Below are positions 11,001 through 20,849 of a stretch of 31,898 bases of DNA, piece after piece. The position numbers and the translations under genes were made by a program. The notes under the pieces were generated by a model. The model saw only the letters and a program-made list of their open reading frames with translations, had not been told where the DNA came from and made no database searches. Location: NCBI GenBank assembly GCA_964058805.1, contig CAXKVV010002006.1, positions 1 to 31,898 on the forward strand, written 5' to 3'. This DNA comes from Schoenoplectus triqueter. Its lineage: Eukaryota > Streptophyta > Magnoliopsida > Poales > Cyperaceae. Positions within the stretch are counted from its first letter, which is position 1. Each line of letters opens with the position of its first letter.

Positions 11001-12283
11001 ATGCAGGATTTTTTATAATGGGTCAAAAATTTTATTATAATAATATTTCTAAGATAATAATAAAAATTATTAATATATAATAACAGGGCTGCAATTTTTG
11101 TTGTGCGTGATAATAGACTAATAGCGGAGCTGCATTACAGCTTTGGTAATTCGTGCATGGTTAAAATATTGAAACAAAAAAAGAATAATTTGCAACAACA
11201 AAAATAATCCAACATGATAACAGAACTTAGCAGTCATTGTTGAACAAATTCTTAAACTTAAGCTTGCATGAAACTAAGAAAAAGATGGGGACAATTTAAA
11301 ATTGGAATTTCCACCGAACAATCAAAATGACAGACAGTTCAGTCAAAAGGGAACAGAGACACAAAGAACAGTAACAGAAAAAACTTTTCATGAGCAAGTT
11401 AATGAAATGTACCTACCCGAAATAGTTCAGCACACTAATAGAAAGACAGGTAAAATGAAAGTAACAAAAAGAAAGCCAAAACCCAGAATAAAAAAAGTTA
11501 ATTTAGCTCATTTTTCGTCTTTTGATTTGTTGAAGGAAAGAACCCAGCCACTATCCCGCTTTAAAGGGAAACCACTAAACGAAGGAGACATGAAAGTTGA
11601 GGAAAAAGATAGAAGCCATTTCTTGACGAAAGTGAAACTTGAAAGGGAGTAAGAGAAGATCAGAAAACTGAAGACTTGAACAGAGAATCCGTTTGAGGTT
11701 TATCTCGATTCTCATCAGCGATGCAACGGGCTGCACGGCGCACGGGTCCTTAGCCGTACAATTTATGGGAGAAGCATTTTCTTGCAATAATTCGCACGAA
11801 CTTTGATGCATTATAAAACGTCGGATCTCTCCTACAAACTGGGCCACAAAAAGTCTGAGATACCGATGGCGATTCCCCGCTATGGAGACAAAGGTCAATA
11901 TCAACCAAAAATCAAAAAGCAGGGATTTATGAAGGAGATAATTTAAAAGAACAAAAAGAATCCCCATGGTGAGCTTTTAGAACTTTAGAAACTTCAGATA
12001 TTGTCCCTGAAAAGTGCACGAATAAATAAACCCTCAGACATGAGATGGTAGGTACTAGGTCCCAACTCCCAAATGAAATTCTTTTTGGTTAATATAAAAT
12101 ACGTCTACCGATTCTCAATCTTTCGTTCATACTAAGGTATCAACCAGCCATTGAGAAAGCGAGGTCGATCGAGAGAGAGAGAGAGAGTACTAAATTTATT
12201 ACTGGTTTGAATGTATGATTTGTACCTGAAGATGAGGATGAGGAAGGGGGTGGTATGTTTTGGCTCTTGGTCGAGGCGACCAT
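8041..12283 (-). CDS. Alpha/beta-hydrolase fold protein, right tandem copy
   Basis: Five coding exons: 12283-12226, 10577-10321, 9216-9005, 8921-8651 and 8334-8041, with GT/AG borders and continuous frame, giving 363 aa. Exon 1 encodes MVASTKSQ plus a proline/serine-rich tail; its last G joins GG of exon 2 to make Gly20 before the hydrophobic anchor (about 21-40). Conserved motifs are PPPPMICG, FIHGFDSCR, DRPGYGESDP, nucleophile elbow GFSMG (Ser160), Asp315 in HGTQD and His343 in SGHMF. Exons 3 of the two copies have identical length (212 nt), and the other exon sizes and phases nearly match, proving tandem duplication. Intron 1 is about 1.65 kb and introns 1-2 carry repeats. Residues about 254-266 at the end of exon 4 diverge from the paralogue, so that splice site is the least certain. 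The ATG at 12283 is the first in frame in exon 1. Confidence 0.85.
9409..9448. repeat. 20-bp perfect tandem duplication in hydrolase intron 2
   Basis: AGAATATTCAATTGGATACA occurs twice head to tail (9409-9428, 9429-9448), immediately beside the left end of the hAT-like insertion at 9450. Confidence 0.85.
9450..9778. mobile_element. hAT-like non-autonomous element, GGTCGG-type, in hydrolase intron 2
   Basis: The left end TAGGGGCGTCAAT and the inverse of the right end (TAGGGATGATAAA) are imperfect terminal inverted repeats of hAT type. The flanks GATACAAG (9442-9449) and CGTATAAG (9779-9786) match at 5 of 8 positions, compatible with an old 8-bp target duplication. The interior carries GACCCGACC and GGTCGGATTG words at both ends and an AT-rich middle. 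There is no transposase. Confidence 0.65.
9901..10074. repeat. Diverged tandem duplication (about 87 bp units) in hydrolase intron 2
   Basis: The units at 9901-9989 and 9990-10074 both read GACATTTT(A/C)TACTGGA..., then AAATT(T)..TTGTT/TTATTGTTTTTCTC..., and end near ACATCAGCAA / GCATCAGCAA. They are old enough to differ by several substitutions and small gaps. Confidence 0.6.
10578..12225. other. Intron 1 of right hydrolase, with opposing open frames
   Basis: A long intron bounded by GT at 12225/12224 and AG at 10579/10578 (minus strand). It contains a (GA)n tract near 12168-12187, about 40-55 nt into the intron. A GCGGATGCAGGATTT motif near 10997 resembles the end of the element at 21916. 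An open frame from ATG 11967 to 11575 (minus, 130 codons) and a stop-free Lys-rich frame at 11302-11652 (plus, no ATG at its start) overlap slightly. Neither resembles a known protein, and both are treated as non-coding. Confidence 0.55.
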
Positions 12284-12423
12284 CCTTTTAGCGTGTATTG
12301 TGCAGTGGAAGTGTGGAACTCTTGCCTCTTCGAAGCGTCCAAAATTAGTCAAGCAAAAGCTGGAATTAAATTTTGGAATTGCAAACAGTACTACAATTGA
12401 GCAATGAGAGTGGAGACTTCTGC

Positions 12424-12426
12424 CAT
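12424..12426 (-). other. Upstream ATG (11-codon uORF) before right hydrolase
   Basis: ATG at 12426 on the minus strand opens an 11-codon frame (MAEVSTLIAQL, stop) well upstream of the main ATG. It lies only about 18 nt past the TATA box, so it may sit upstream of the transcription start and never be translated. Confidence 0.3.
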
Positions 12427-12437
12427 TGCGTCTGGGA

Positions 12438-12444
12438 ATTTATA
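12438..12444 (-). promoter_or_regulatory. TATA box of the right hydrolase gene
   Basis: CTATAAATT on the minus strand, about 160 bp upstream of the ATG at 12283, followed by a leader without other in-frame ATGs. The upstream GC-rich stretch (GGGTGG/GGCCGGGGC region, about 12450-12465) is unusual for this AT-rich window and fits a core promoter. Confidence 0.6.
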
Positions 12445-12469
12445 GAAGCCCCGGCCCACGGGGTCGAGA

Positions 12470-14062
12470 AACTGTCAAACTGAGGAAGCAAATCGGACTG
12501 GCGAAAGCTGGCGTGGCACTTTACTGAATGCTAAATAAAGGAACCCCTACAATTGTTGAAAAATAAATTACTAATTGATAAGTATTACATTATAAATTAA
12601 TAATTGCAAAAATAAAAATATTTTAAAATTAATATACATAAAATTATTATGTAGGTAGTGTGCTAAAAAAATTTAATTGATGTAATTATTATATTGAAGA
12701 TGTTCTGATGCTCATTAAAAATCTTTACCCATACTCTTATCCATTTACTTAACAAAATAATATTTACTTAATTAGAAATGATATTTACCCATACTCTTAT
12801 TCATTTACTTAAAAAAAAATTCGTACCTTACCCATATCAAATAAGTTAATGAAAAAAATCTTTATTCATAGTCATCTTATAGAATACGATACATATCAGA
12901 TAAATAAGTAAAAAAAATATCATTAACACCTCTAAGTAAAATATATTATTTATTTAAAATAAAATTAGTATATAATTTTTTTAATTAAAAGATTCTGCAG
13001 AACGTGCAGATTTTTTTCTAGAACATTTTAAAAAACAAAAGAAAGAAAACACTTCTCTATAGTCTATACGCATAGAAGCATATTCCATAAAGAATTCCTC
13101 ATTCTATTTTCAGCCTGCGATCTTCCACTTAAAGGTATTATTTTTTATCATTAGACTAAAAATTAATTCTTATTGAGAATAATTTTTATTTTGATAATTA
13201 TTATAATATTTTTATGTGATAAATAATCTACTAACTCAAGTAGTATCTAATTAGGATGGCCTCTAAAAATTATAGGTTCTATAGACACAAAATAAAATTT
13301 ATGAGCTAAATTCTTATTTTTACCTAAAAAAATAATGTTTTTATGTCAAAAACTGTAAAATCGAATTCCAACTTAACAAACTACAGTGAGTACTTAAATT
13401 CTCACGTGGTCATTTAGTGTTCTCAGAAAATTTTTCCTTCTTTTTCGTTTTTGCTTAAAATATATATTCAAAATTCAATGCATGTCCTTGATAAAATCAA
13501 CTATAGTCACTCGTCACTATCAAAATTCAATATATTCCTCCGAGCTTTTTATAATTGAAAGTACAATCAAACTCATCCAATCGCAAAAACAGACACATTA
13601 TAAATGTCAAAGATATTAAATGTGCCTAACAGGTTTTTATCAAAAGAAAAATGTGCCTAACAGGATAACATTTTGCCCCGACCCGAGAGCTAAAGAGCTA
13701 AAAGGGGGCCTAGTGTGCGAGCCCGTACAGCCCAAGTCTCTCCTTTGGAGAACTCTACATCACAAGGTGCTTATACAACATTAATTATTTCATCGCTTCT
13801 AGATCCGTGCGGCACAAATTGTAAGGTTCATAACCGCTAGAGATATCCGTCACATGTGCAGCGTTGGAGAGAATCTCGAGTTCTGAATTCATCCCCCGAA
13901 GCGGCGATGTTAATGCTCACGCATGTGCGGTGGGCCGTGGGCACACAGATATTGATGGATGAATCGGTACATCTATTTCTCTTATTTGAAATATATAAAT
14001 TAAAGAAAAAGAAAACAAAACAAGAAAGAAGAAGATCAAAAGATATTAGGATAAGTTCAGAT
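12470..14062. other. Intergenic region upstream of the hydrolase pair, no gene seen
   Basis: Mostly AT-rich. Small repeats: TACCCATACTCTTATCCATTTACTTA-like copies near 12727 and 12786, and AATGTGCCTAACAGG twice at about 13618 and 13650. A GC-richer island at about 13675-13960 has no recognisable coding content. Confidence 0.5.
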
Positions 14063-14225
14063 TAGGGTTATCAACTTTTTATCTGACCCGACGAGTCAAT
14101 TTTATCCGAATCAATTAAAAATGATTCAAAATAAATGGATGCAATATGAATATGGATTAAAATTCTTATCTATTTATCACAGATCGGATCACATATAGGT
14201 CAATCTGACCCGTTTCATTGTACTT
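14063..14225. repeat. GACCCG-type hAT-like fragment
   Basis: Begins TAGGGTTATCAA and carries CTGACCCGACGAG and, inverted, GGTCAATCTGACCCG, as in the other GGGTCGGGT-rich elements of this window. Terminal repeats and target duplication are not clear, so the borders are approximate. Confidence 0.4.
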
Positions 14226-14229
14226 CAAA

Positions 14230-14912
14230 AAGGTACGTACCTGTGAAAACTTAGATAATTAGAAATTTCCCTCTCAATTTTTTAATTTTGAGTATTTATC
14301 TATTAAAAACTAACTTGACTTGTTATTTATTCTGAAATAAATTATCTTAAAATTCACATTAAAATTTAATAAAAAAATATATAAACAATCTAACTCCCAC
14401 TTAATTTTTTTCTTCTCCTTTTTCATTTTCATATATTTTCGTGAACGATTCATTTTCTATTTCTCTTTTAACTCATGTATCGAAAATTAAAACTGAATCC
14501 CTATCTCCTACTGACCCTCTCTCCCTCATTTCATCTACCCTTTCCAATCTTATTTCGTGCTTGTTTTTCATAATGCTGATAAGATATGACAGTCATTATG
14601 TTATTTTTAAAATGGTGCTGTGCTATAATGCCAAAAATATAAAAGAGATGGAGGAGTCCTATTGATTAACAATTTAATAATAAAGAAATGTTTGCATAAT
14701 GAAGAAGAATTGAATTAGGTGGGAGGATTATTTTGGTCCTTTTTATTGAATTTTAATATTAATTTATTGAAGATAATTTATCATATGAATGGATAACAAA
14801 TTAGGTTAGTTCCTAATGGATAAATACTCAAATTTGAAAAATTGATGATAAAATTTCCAATTAGTCAAGGTTTCATAGGTACATACCTAATTTTTCTATA
14901 TATATACACACA
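14230..14912. other. AT-rich spacer, no gene seen
   Basis: Low-complexity AT-rich sequence. Short reading frames here (for example about 14441-14665) have no recognisable domain and are taken as chance. Confidence 0.4.
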
Positions 14913-15337
14913 CTAGTATCTTGTCCATGTATTGCTACAGTGATGTCTTTTAAAAAACATAAAAATTTATATCTTCATGTGTAAAAAATAAAATAAAAAT
15001 GAAGATAATTTAGTAATTAATGTAAATTTCAATCATGAATATATAACTAATGCAAAATAAATATAAATTTGAGAGGAAAGTTATCATTCAGAATTTAAGA
15101 AAAGTTAAAATTTATAATTAACGATAATCTAATATAAAAAAGGAAATAAATATAGCAATTATACTCCTAAATTATGCATAATTTTATATAACAACCAAAA
15201 TTGAGAGAAAATTATAACTTCAACACGAATGATCGTAGAAATAGTAACATTATTTGACGAATAAAAAAATTAAATTATTGTAAGATCAGGACACTTATGT
15301 GCTTATTAAGAAGTACAAATAGAAATAAAGATAGAGA
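14913..15337 (-). mobile_element. Non-autonomous Helitron, copy 1
   Basis: On the minus strand it starts TCTCTATCT after an A (15338) and ends GATACTAG before a T (14912), matching Helitron 5'-TC...CTAG-3' ends inserted between A and T. A small hairpin TGTA-GCAA-TACA lies about 15 nt before the CTAG. The interior is about 425 bp, non-coding, and aligns with the copies at 17013 and 25121. Confidence 0.75.
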
Positions 15338-15454
15338 TATATATATCTAATTTTAAATAAATTGAATTAGAATAAAAATAAAATAAAATAATAATAATCT
15401 GTTTCTAACCTACCCCTGATTATACCCACCAATACTATTTCTAGAAGGTAGAGT

Positions 15455-16105
15455 GTACAAAAAAACCTGTCAAACCATCTAATCCCTTCAATCTACCCGA
15501 TCCCGATTTATTTTTTGTCAGGTTGAGAAGTTGTCAGGTTGGGTGCGAGTTGTGATTTTGACTAACCCGATTTATTGGGTTAGATTATGTATTTACTTTT
15601 AGAAACTCATCTAATCCGGACACGGCCGTATAATCATATATCATATAATTCTTTAAATATTATATATATATATATTATTGATAATTAATAAAATAATCTA
15701 TCAAGAGTTAAAATTCTACATTATATTTAATTATTACTATATAGTTTTTCCTATATTTTTATTTTTTAAATATTATTATATCACTTTCTTTATAATATTA
15801 ATTAGTTTCATATTTATCTTTTATAAAATATGATAAATATTTAATTTTTTAATCCATTATACATAATTAATGTGAAAATATCATCAGTTTTTCATTTTTT
15901 ATTTTTTTATCCTTAAATTGTGATATCATTATAAAATATATATTATCTAATATTAATAAAAATTATACAATATATTATTTTATGAAAATATCAATCTGTA
16001 TAACCCGTAAAAACCTATATGTAAAAAATATATGAGTTGGCTTGAGTTATGGATGGGTTAGATAAATATTTTTTAACCTGATACAACCGTATTAGGTTCC
16101 AACAC
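15455..16105. repeat. GGGTTAG/GTCAGGTTGGGT-type degenerate element
   Basis: Left part has CTACCCGATCCCGATTT and GTCAGGTTGGGTGCGAG; right part has TATAACCCGTAAAAACC and ATGGATGGGTTAG. This matches the architecture of the GGGTCGGGT-rich elements with an AT-rich core, but ends are not definable. Confidence 0.4.
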
Positions 16106-16153
16106 TTTGCTCGGTTTTTCACATTCAATTTTATCAAAATTAAATAAAAAAAG

Positions 16154-16341
16154 TTTGGATTGGACGGAGTTCCTAAAAACTTAGGATCAATTTTGATTTT
16201 AAGACTTATTTCTACCGTCTTGATAAAACTCATTTTTATTCTCATATTTTATTTTAATTTAAATGTTAATCCAATGATAAAAATAAATTTTGAAATCAAA
16301 ATTAATTCTAAGAGCTTGAGAATTCCCCAATTTCAAACAAT
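16154..16341. mobile_element. Foldback MITE (palindromic element), about 190 bp
   Basis: The left arm (GTTTGGATTGGA...CTTAGGATCAATTTTGATTTTAA) is the imperfect inverse of the right arm (TTTGAAATCAAAATTAATTCTAAG...CCAATTTCAAAC). Opposing open frames on both strands here are a by-product of the symmetry. No clear target duplication. Confidence 0.6.
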
Positions 16342-16627
16342 TTTGAACATCTAGAAACGATTTTTTAACTCGAGCCTAAGCTCCGCTTTCTTTTCTTCCC
16401 ACAAGCTGAGAGCTATGACCTTCTCACACGTCCTTTTTGTATTTTTTTGCCTTTTTGGTCTACACGTTGTTGCCTAATTGTCTCATGCAACAGACCGATT
16501 GTCCAGCTCAAAACTTCTTATAATTGCTCCAAGTGCATATATAATTGAAAAACAGGATCTCGATATTTTTTTTCTGAAATAATTCCAGTCGCACTGAAAA
16601 ACTTTATTTAGGGAAAGGATCTGTATA

Positions 16628-16967
16628 TATATGGTGCTATATATAGTACGGGATTGCTTCTGTGTTATGGATCAATTTTTTATTTTCAAAGTTTAAATCG
16701 TCAATCCAACTATACAAAATAATTTTCGTATGAATATCTACATATAGACTAAATTTTATATTTATTAATTTTCTTTATTATATTTTAAGATAGTTAAAAA
16801 ATCACTTGATTTAGTTATTATGAGCCATTAAAAATAATTTTCTAACTATCTTAAAAAATAGAAAAAATATAAAAAAATTCATATGATTGGATCGACCATT
16901 TGCATTTTGATAATGAAAAATCGATCTATAGTATGGAGGCGATCTGTGTTATGAATAACACCATAGC
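16628..16967. mobile_element. Foldback MITE, TATGGTG family member
   Basis: The left end TATGGTGCTAT pairs with ATAACACCATA at the right end. Further pairs include TTTTAAGATAGTTA at about 16785 and TAACTATCTTAAAA at about 16843, so the arms meet near 16820. The right side abuts a (CT)n-(TA)n microsatellite (about 16972-17012). Confidence 0.6.
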
Positions 16968-16971
16968 CCAA

Positions 16972-17012
<41 letters not shown>
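16972..17012. repeat. (CT)n followed by (TA)n microsatellite
   Basis: A CT run of about 12 units is followed by a TA run, ending at the 3' end of the second Helitron copy. Confidence 0.9.
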
Positions 17013-17478
17013 CTAGTATCTTGCCTATGCGTTACTACAGTGATGTCTTTTGTCTTTTGAAAATATAAAAATTCATATCTTAGTGTGAAAAGAAAGGAAA
17101 TAAAAATAAAGATAATTTAATAATCAATATAAATTTCAATCAGAATACACAATTAATGTAAAATAAATATAAAATTAAGAGAAAAGTTGACATTCAAAAT
17201 TCATGGAAAGTTAAAATTCATAATTGATGGCAATCTAAAAAATAAAGTAGAGTAATTATACTCTTAAATTATGCAGCATTTCGTGTAACAATTAAAATTG
17301 AGAGAAAATTGTAACTTCAACACAAATGGCCATTAAGATAATAATATTATTTGACGAATAACTCAATCCGATGACTGATACTAGATCTAGAAATTCAATA
17401 AAAAATCAGGACTGTTGTAGGATCATGACAATTTTAGTAAGGAGTATATATATATATATATAGATAGATAGATAGATA
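17013..17478 (-). mobile_element. Non-autonomous Helitron, copy 2
   Basis: Ends GATACTAG on the minus strand at 17013 before T, like copy 1. The hairpin region reads CTGTAGTAACGCATAGGC. The body aligns with copy 1 throughout (for example TTATTTGACGAATAA, ATTATGCA). The 5' side has expanded (TA)n and (GATA)n tracts (17445-17478), so the TC start is blurred, and a palindromic element follows directly. Confidence 0.7.
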
Positions 17479-17880
17479 GAGTGATGTTATGGTGCTTCGC
17501 GAAGCAAAAAATCTTTTGTGCTTCGCGTCCATATCTCGAATTTAAAAGTTCAAACGGCTGATCCAAACCGTTGAACATCATCTTCATATTGAAATATTCT
17601 TGGAGATCAAATTTTATATTTTTTTGATTTTTTTTGATATTTTTTAGATGGGTACAAAGTTTGTTGATCTAAACATTTCTGCACCATCCAAAACAAGCGA
17701 CTTTGTACCCATCTAAAAAATATCAAAAAAATTCAAAAAAATATAAAATTTGATCTTCAAGGATATTTCAATATGAAGATGATGTTCAACGGTTTGGATC
17801 GGCCGTTTGAACTTTTAAATTCGAGATACGAACGCGAAGCACAATTTTTTTTTACTTCGCGAAGCACCATAGCATCACTC
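17479..17880. mobile_element. 402-bp palindromic foldback MITE flanked by TA microsatellite
   Basis: Terminal inverted repeats GAGTGATGTTATGGTGCTTC and, at the right, GAAGCACCATAGCATCACTC. The symmetry continues through GTTCAAACGGCTGATCCAAAC, TTCAACGG, ATGAAGATGATG and TTTGTACCCATCTAAAAAATATC to a short centre near 17675, so almost the whole element can form one long hairpin. It is flanked by TA/GATA repeats on the left and (TA)n on the right, as in microsatellite-targeting Micron-type MITEs. Arms are very similar, suggesting recent insertion or conversion. Confidence 0.85.
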
Positions 17881-17917
17881 TATATATATATATATATATA
17901 TATAAAGAGAGAGAAAG

Positions 17918-18275
17918 ATGACTTATGGTGTTTTGCAAAGTAAAAACTTGTTATAGCTTTGTGATGAGATTTCATATTCCGAGATCTCAAATGGTCAATC
18001 TAAGTTGCTCAACTCCATGTCAAAATCTCGAGGGATATTAAATTTCATGAATTTTTGAGATTTCTAGATATTTTTTAAATTATTTTTCAAAATAGCTCTG
18101 AAATAGACTATTTTTCTTATGTTAAACAAGGCTGATTTTAAAATAATTTAAAAATTAGCTAGGAAACTCAACAAATCATGAAATTTAATATCCCATAAGA
18201 TTTTGACATAAGAAAATTATTGAGCAATTTAGATTGTTCATTTGAGACTTTGGAATATGAAATCACATCCCAAAG
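17918..18275. mobile_element. Foldback MITE, right end truncated
   Basis: Left arm starts GATGACTTATGGTGTTTTGC; inner arm pairs are GATTTCATATTCC/GGAATATGAAATC, CTCAAATGG and GATATTAAATTTCATGA/TCATGAAATTTAATATC. The right arm stops at CACATCCCAAAG, where the hAT-like sequence begins, and the remaining right terminus is missing. The 5' end resembles the element at 17479 (TTATGGTG, then AAG and AAAAA). Confidence 0.65.
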
Positions 18276-18640
18276 TAGGGGTGTCAAATATTGACACGAC
18301 CCGATGGGTAAACCCTACCCGATCCGAACCCGACCCGACCCTACATGAGATGAAGATAAATGGGTCGAGTATGGGTTAAATTTTTTGACTTGAATCAGGT
18401 CGGGTTCCGGTTAACCCGATCTAACCCGGTTAATTATGTTTTTTGAAGTAATTTTATGATTTAGTATTAATTAAATTTTAAATATACATTAATTATACAC
18501 TAATTAAATTTAATTATAAATTAATTAATATTTAATTACTTAAAATAATATAAAAATAATTAATAAATATTAAATTATTTTATATGGGTTGCGTCGGGTC
18601 GGGTGGACCCATAACATGATCGAATCAGGTATTTTTATAA
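18276..18640. mobile_element. hAT-like GGGTCGGGT-rich element, right end lost
   Basis: Starts TAGGGGTGTCAAATATTGAC, then repeated GACCCGACCC. The right part carries the inverse words GTCGGGTCGGGTGG. The expected TTGACACCCCTA end is absent before the next foldback, so it appears deleted there. No coding capacity. Confidence 0.55.
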
Positions 18641-19017
18641 GGATGGGCTATTGTGAAAATATTTGTACGGTCGTCACATCAAACAATATACTTTACAATC
18701 TCAAAATTTTGATTTATGATATTATTAAATTTTTCATATGAAAATCTTATGAGATACAAAAATTGAGATATTTTAAGTTTTTTAAGTCATTATTTTAAAT
18801 TTTTTAAATATCAGTTCTAAAAAATAATAAAATATTTATGTTTGTGATAATTTTTTAAAAAACTCAAAATAACGACTTAGAAAAGGTGAAACTCCTCAAG
18901 ATTTTTATATGAAAAATTTAATGAAAATCATGAATTAAAATTTTGAAGACTTTAAAGTATATTTTTTATGTGTTTTCATATTAGCCGAAATACAAATATT
19001 TTCACAATAGTCTAACT
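18641..19017. mobile_element. Foldback MITE, CTATTGTGAAAATATTTG ends
   Basis: Left GGGCTATTGTGAAAATATTTG pairs with right CAAATATTTTCACAATAGTC. Inner pairs include AAATTTTTCATATGAAAATCTT with AAGATTTTTATATGAAAAATTT. The right side abuts a CT/TA microsatellite (19018-19040). Confidence 0.65.
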
Positions 19018-19167
19018 ATCTCTTTCTCTCTCTATATATAATTTCTATCGTACTGAAAACTTATTTTAGAGAAAGGAAAATTATATTTGCAAGCCAGGTT
19101 CTACACTCTTTATTTGAATTTTAAATTACATATAAATGCTTTTCAAAAATACATATTTACTGAAGAG

Positions 19168-19540
19168 GAGAGTTCAAATGTCCCAACTTTTTATGTCTCA
19201 ATCATGCCGCTACTTTTTTAATTTCTAATAACTCAAAATTTAAAACTGAAATATCAAAATTAAACTGTTAGATTTGATCTTATCATTTTATTTATGCATA
19301 AATTAAAAATTATGATGTTTAAATATTATTATATGTGACATCAAGAGCTTGTAAAAATAAACTAAATATAACTAATACATGAACGTTGATTTTACAACTC
19401 ATTGATTTATGTGTAAGAGAAAAATATAAAATTAATTTAATTATTTTATTTTGATATTTCAATTCTAACTTTTGAGTTATTAGAAATTTAAAAAGTGGAG
19501 GCTTGATTGAGGCACAAAAAATAGATGCATTTGAGCCCTC
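19168..19540. mobile_element. 373-bp foldback MITE
   Basis: Left GAGAGTTCAAATG...CACTTTTT-type arm (CCGCTACTTTTTTAATTTC, then TAATAACTCAAAA) is the inverse of right TTTTGAGTTATTAGAAATTTA...GTGGAGGCTTGATTGAGGC...CATTTGAGCCCTC. No convincing target duplication. Confidence 0.65.
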
Positions 19541-19601
19541 ATTTTTGTTTTATTTTATAAATAGCCGAATTTGGGTTTATTATTATTTTTACAATGTATA
19601 G

Positions 19602-20833
19602 CTGGATCCTAAGTAAATTTTTGGGTCCAGCTAGCTGGGACCAAATTTTATTTTTGAGTTCAATTTTTTGTTCTGTTTAAAATTTTACTGACGATTATTG
19701 TATGATTAATCAATATTTCATTTTTTATTTTGTTTCATTTAAAATTTTAATGATGATCATTAGATTGCTGATCGATCTTTTCTATTTTGTTATTTTAAAT
19801 TTAAATGATGATCATTGGATGATTAGTTAATTTTTTTATTTATTTTGTAAAATTTTAAACATGGTCATTAGATGATTAACTATTATTTTATTTTATTTTA
19901 TTTTAAATTTTTAGTGAAGATCATTGGATGACTAACCAATCTTTTCTTTTGTATTTTTTAAATTTCTATTTTTTCTATTTTGTCAATTTTAAATTTTAAT
20001 AATAATTATTGAATTATTAATTAATATTTTCTATTTTTTCTGTTTAAAATTTTAAATAGAACAAAATAAAAATATTGGTTAATCATACAATGATCATCTT
20101 TAAAATTTTGAACAAATATAATTGAAAAGATCGATTAATCATCAATGATTATAATTAAAATTTTAAATGGAACAAAAGAGAAAAATAGAAAATATTGATT
20201 AATCATATAATGATCATCATTAAAATTTTAGACATAACAGAACAGAACAAAAGAATTGAACTCAAAAATAAAAATTTATCCCAAGTAGAGCGCTAAAGGA
20301 ATTGAATTTGTCAAGTAGCTACTGTTTGAGTTTGATTTGAAATCAATTCGAATTTAATCGAACTTGAGCTAAATCGAAATCAAACTGAAATTAAACTCTA
20401 GAACCAACTCAATTATTTAAATTTTTACATTTATTGTCATATTATCATAAATAATTAGAGCCAAAATAATTAATATTTTATTAAATTTATATTAAAATAT
20501 TAAAATAACTAATATTTATTATTTTAATAAGAAATTAATGATATCTTATTAATTTTATAATAAAATAATTATATTATTATAAATATTATTGATGAAATAA
20601 TTAAAATATATGCAAATAATTACATATCGAACTATTACGAATTAAACTCGAATTAGTTCATTAAAAAGTGATCGAATTGAACTCGAATCGAACTGACAAA
20701 ATAAATCTTATCGAACGAACCAAATTCAAACTAAAACCGAATCGAACATTGAAAAAATTATGAATTATAAATTTTGTTGCACCCCTAATCCCAACTAGCT
20801 GGATCCAAAAATTTACTTGAGATCTGGCTCTGG
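19602..20833. mobile_element. Foldback element with tandem units in its arms, interrupted by a hAT-like insert
   Basis: Outer inverted repeats: GCTGGATCCTAAGTAAATTT (left) and AAATTTACTTGAGATCTGGC (right), continuing as TGGGTCCAGCTAGCTGGGA / TCCCAACTAGCTGGATCCA. Inside, about six direct units of 52-62 bp (19678-20045), each with AAATTTTAATGATGATCATT then GATGATTAATCAAT, are followed by about three inverted units (20046-20230). A 502-bp element (20286-20787) is inserted in the right arm. Similarity of the flanks may extend beyond the stated borders (about 19580-20850). Confidence 0.7.
20286..20787. mobile_element. 502-bp hAT-like element with 8-bp target duplication
   Basis: Flanked by ATCCCAAG (20278-20285) and ATCCCAAC (20788-20795), 7 of 8 identical. 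Ends TAGAGCGCTAAAG and (inverse of right) TAGGGGTGCAAC fit diverged hAT termini. The interior is rich in TCGAA/TTCGA words. It splits the right arm of the surrounding foldback, so it is the younger insertion. Confidence 0.75.
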
Positions 20834-20849
20834 TTTGTAAAAAAAATAA

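Noticed and set aside
13856..14065. 69-codon plus frame
   Set aside because: No ATG at its start, ends in a low-complexity Lys/Arg run, no recognisable domain.
16015..16354. Opposing 76- and 64-codon frames
   Set aside because: By-product of the palindromic element at 16154; no protein similarity seen.
17445..17478. (TA)n(GATA)n considered as a regulatory element
   Set aside because: Simple microsatellite at a Helitron end, with no gene nearby.
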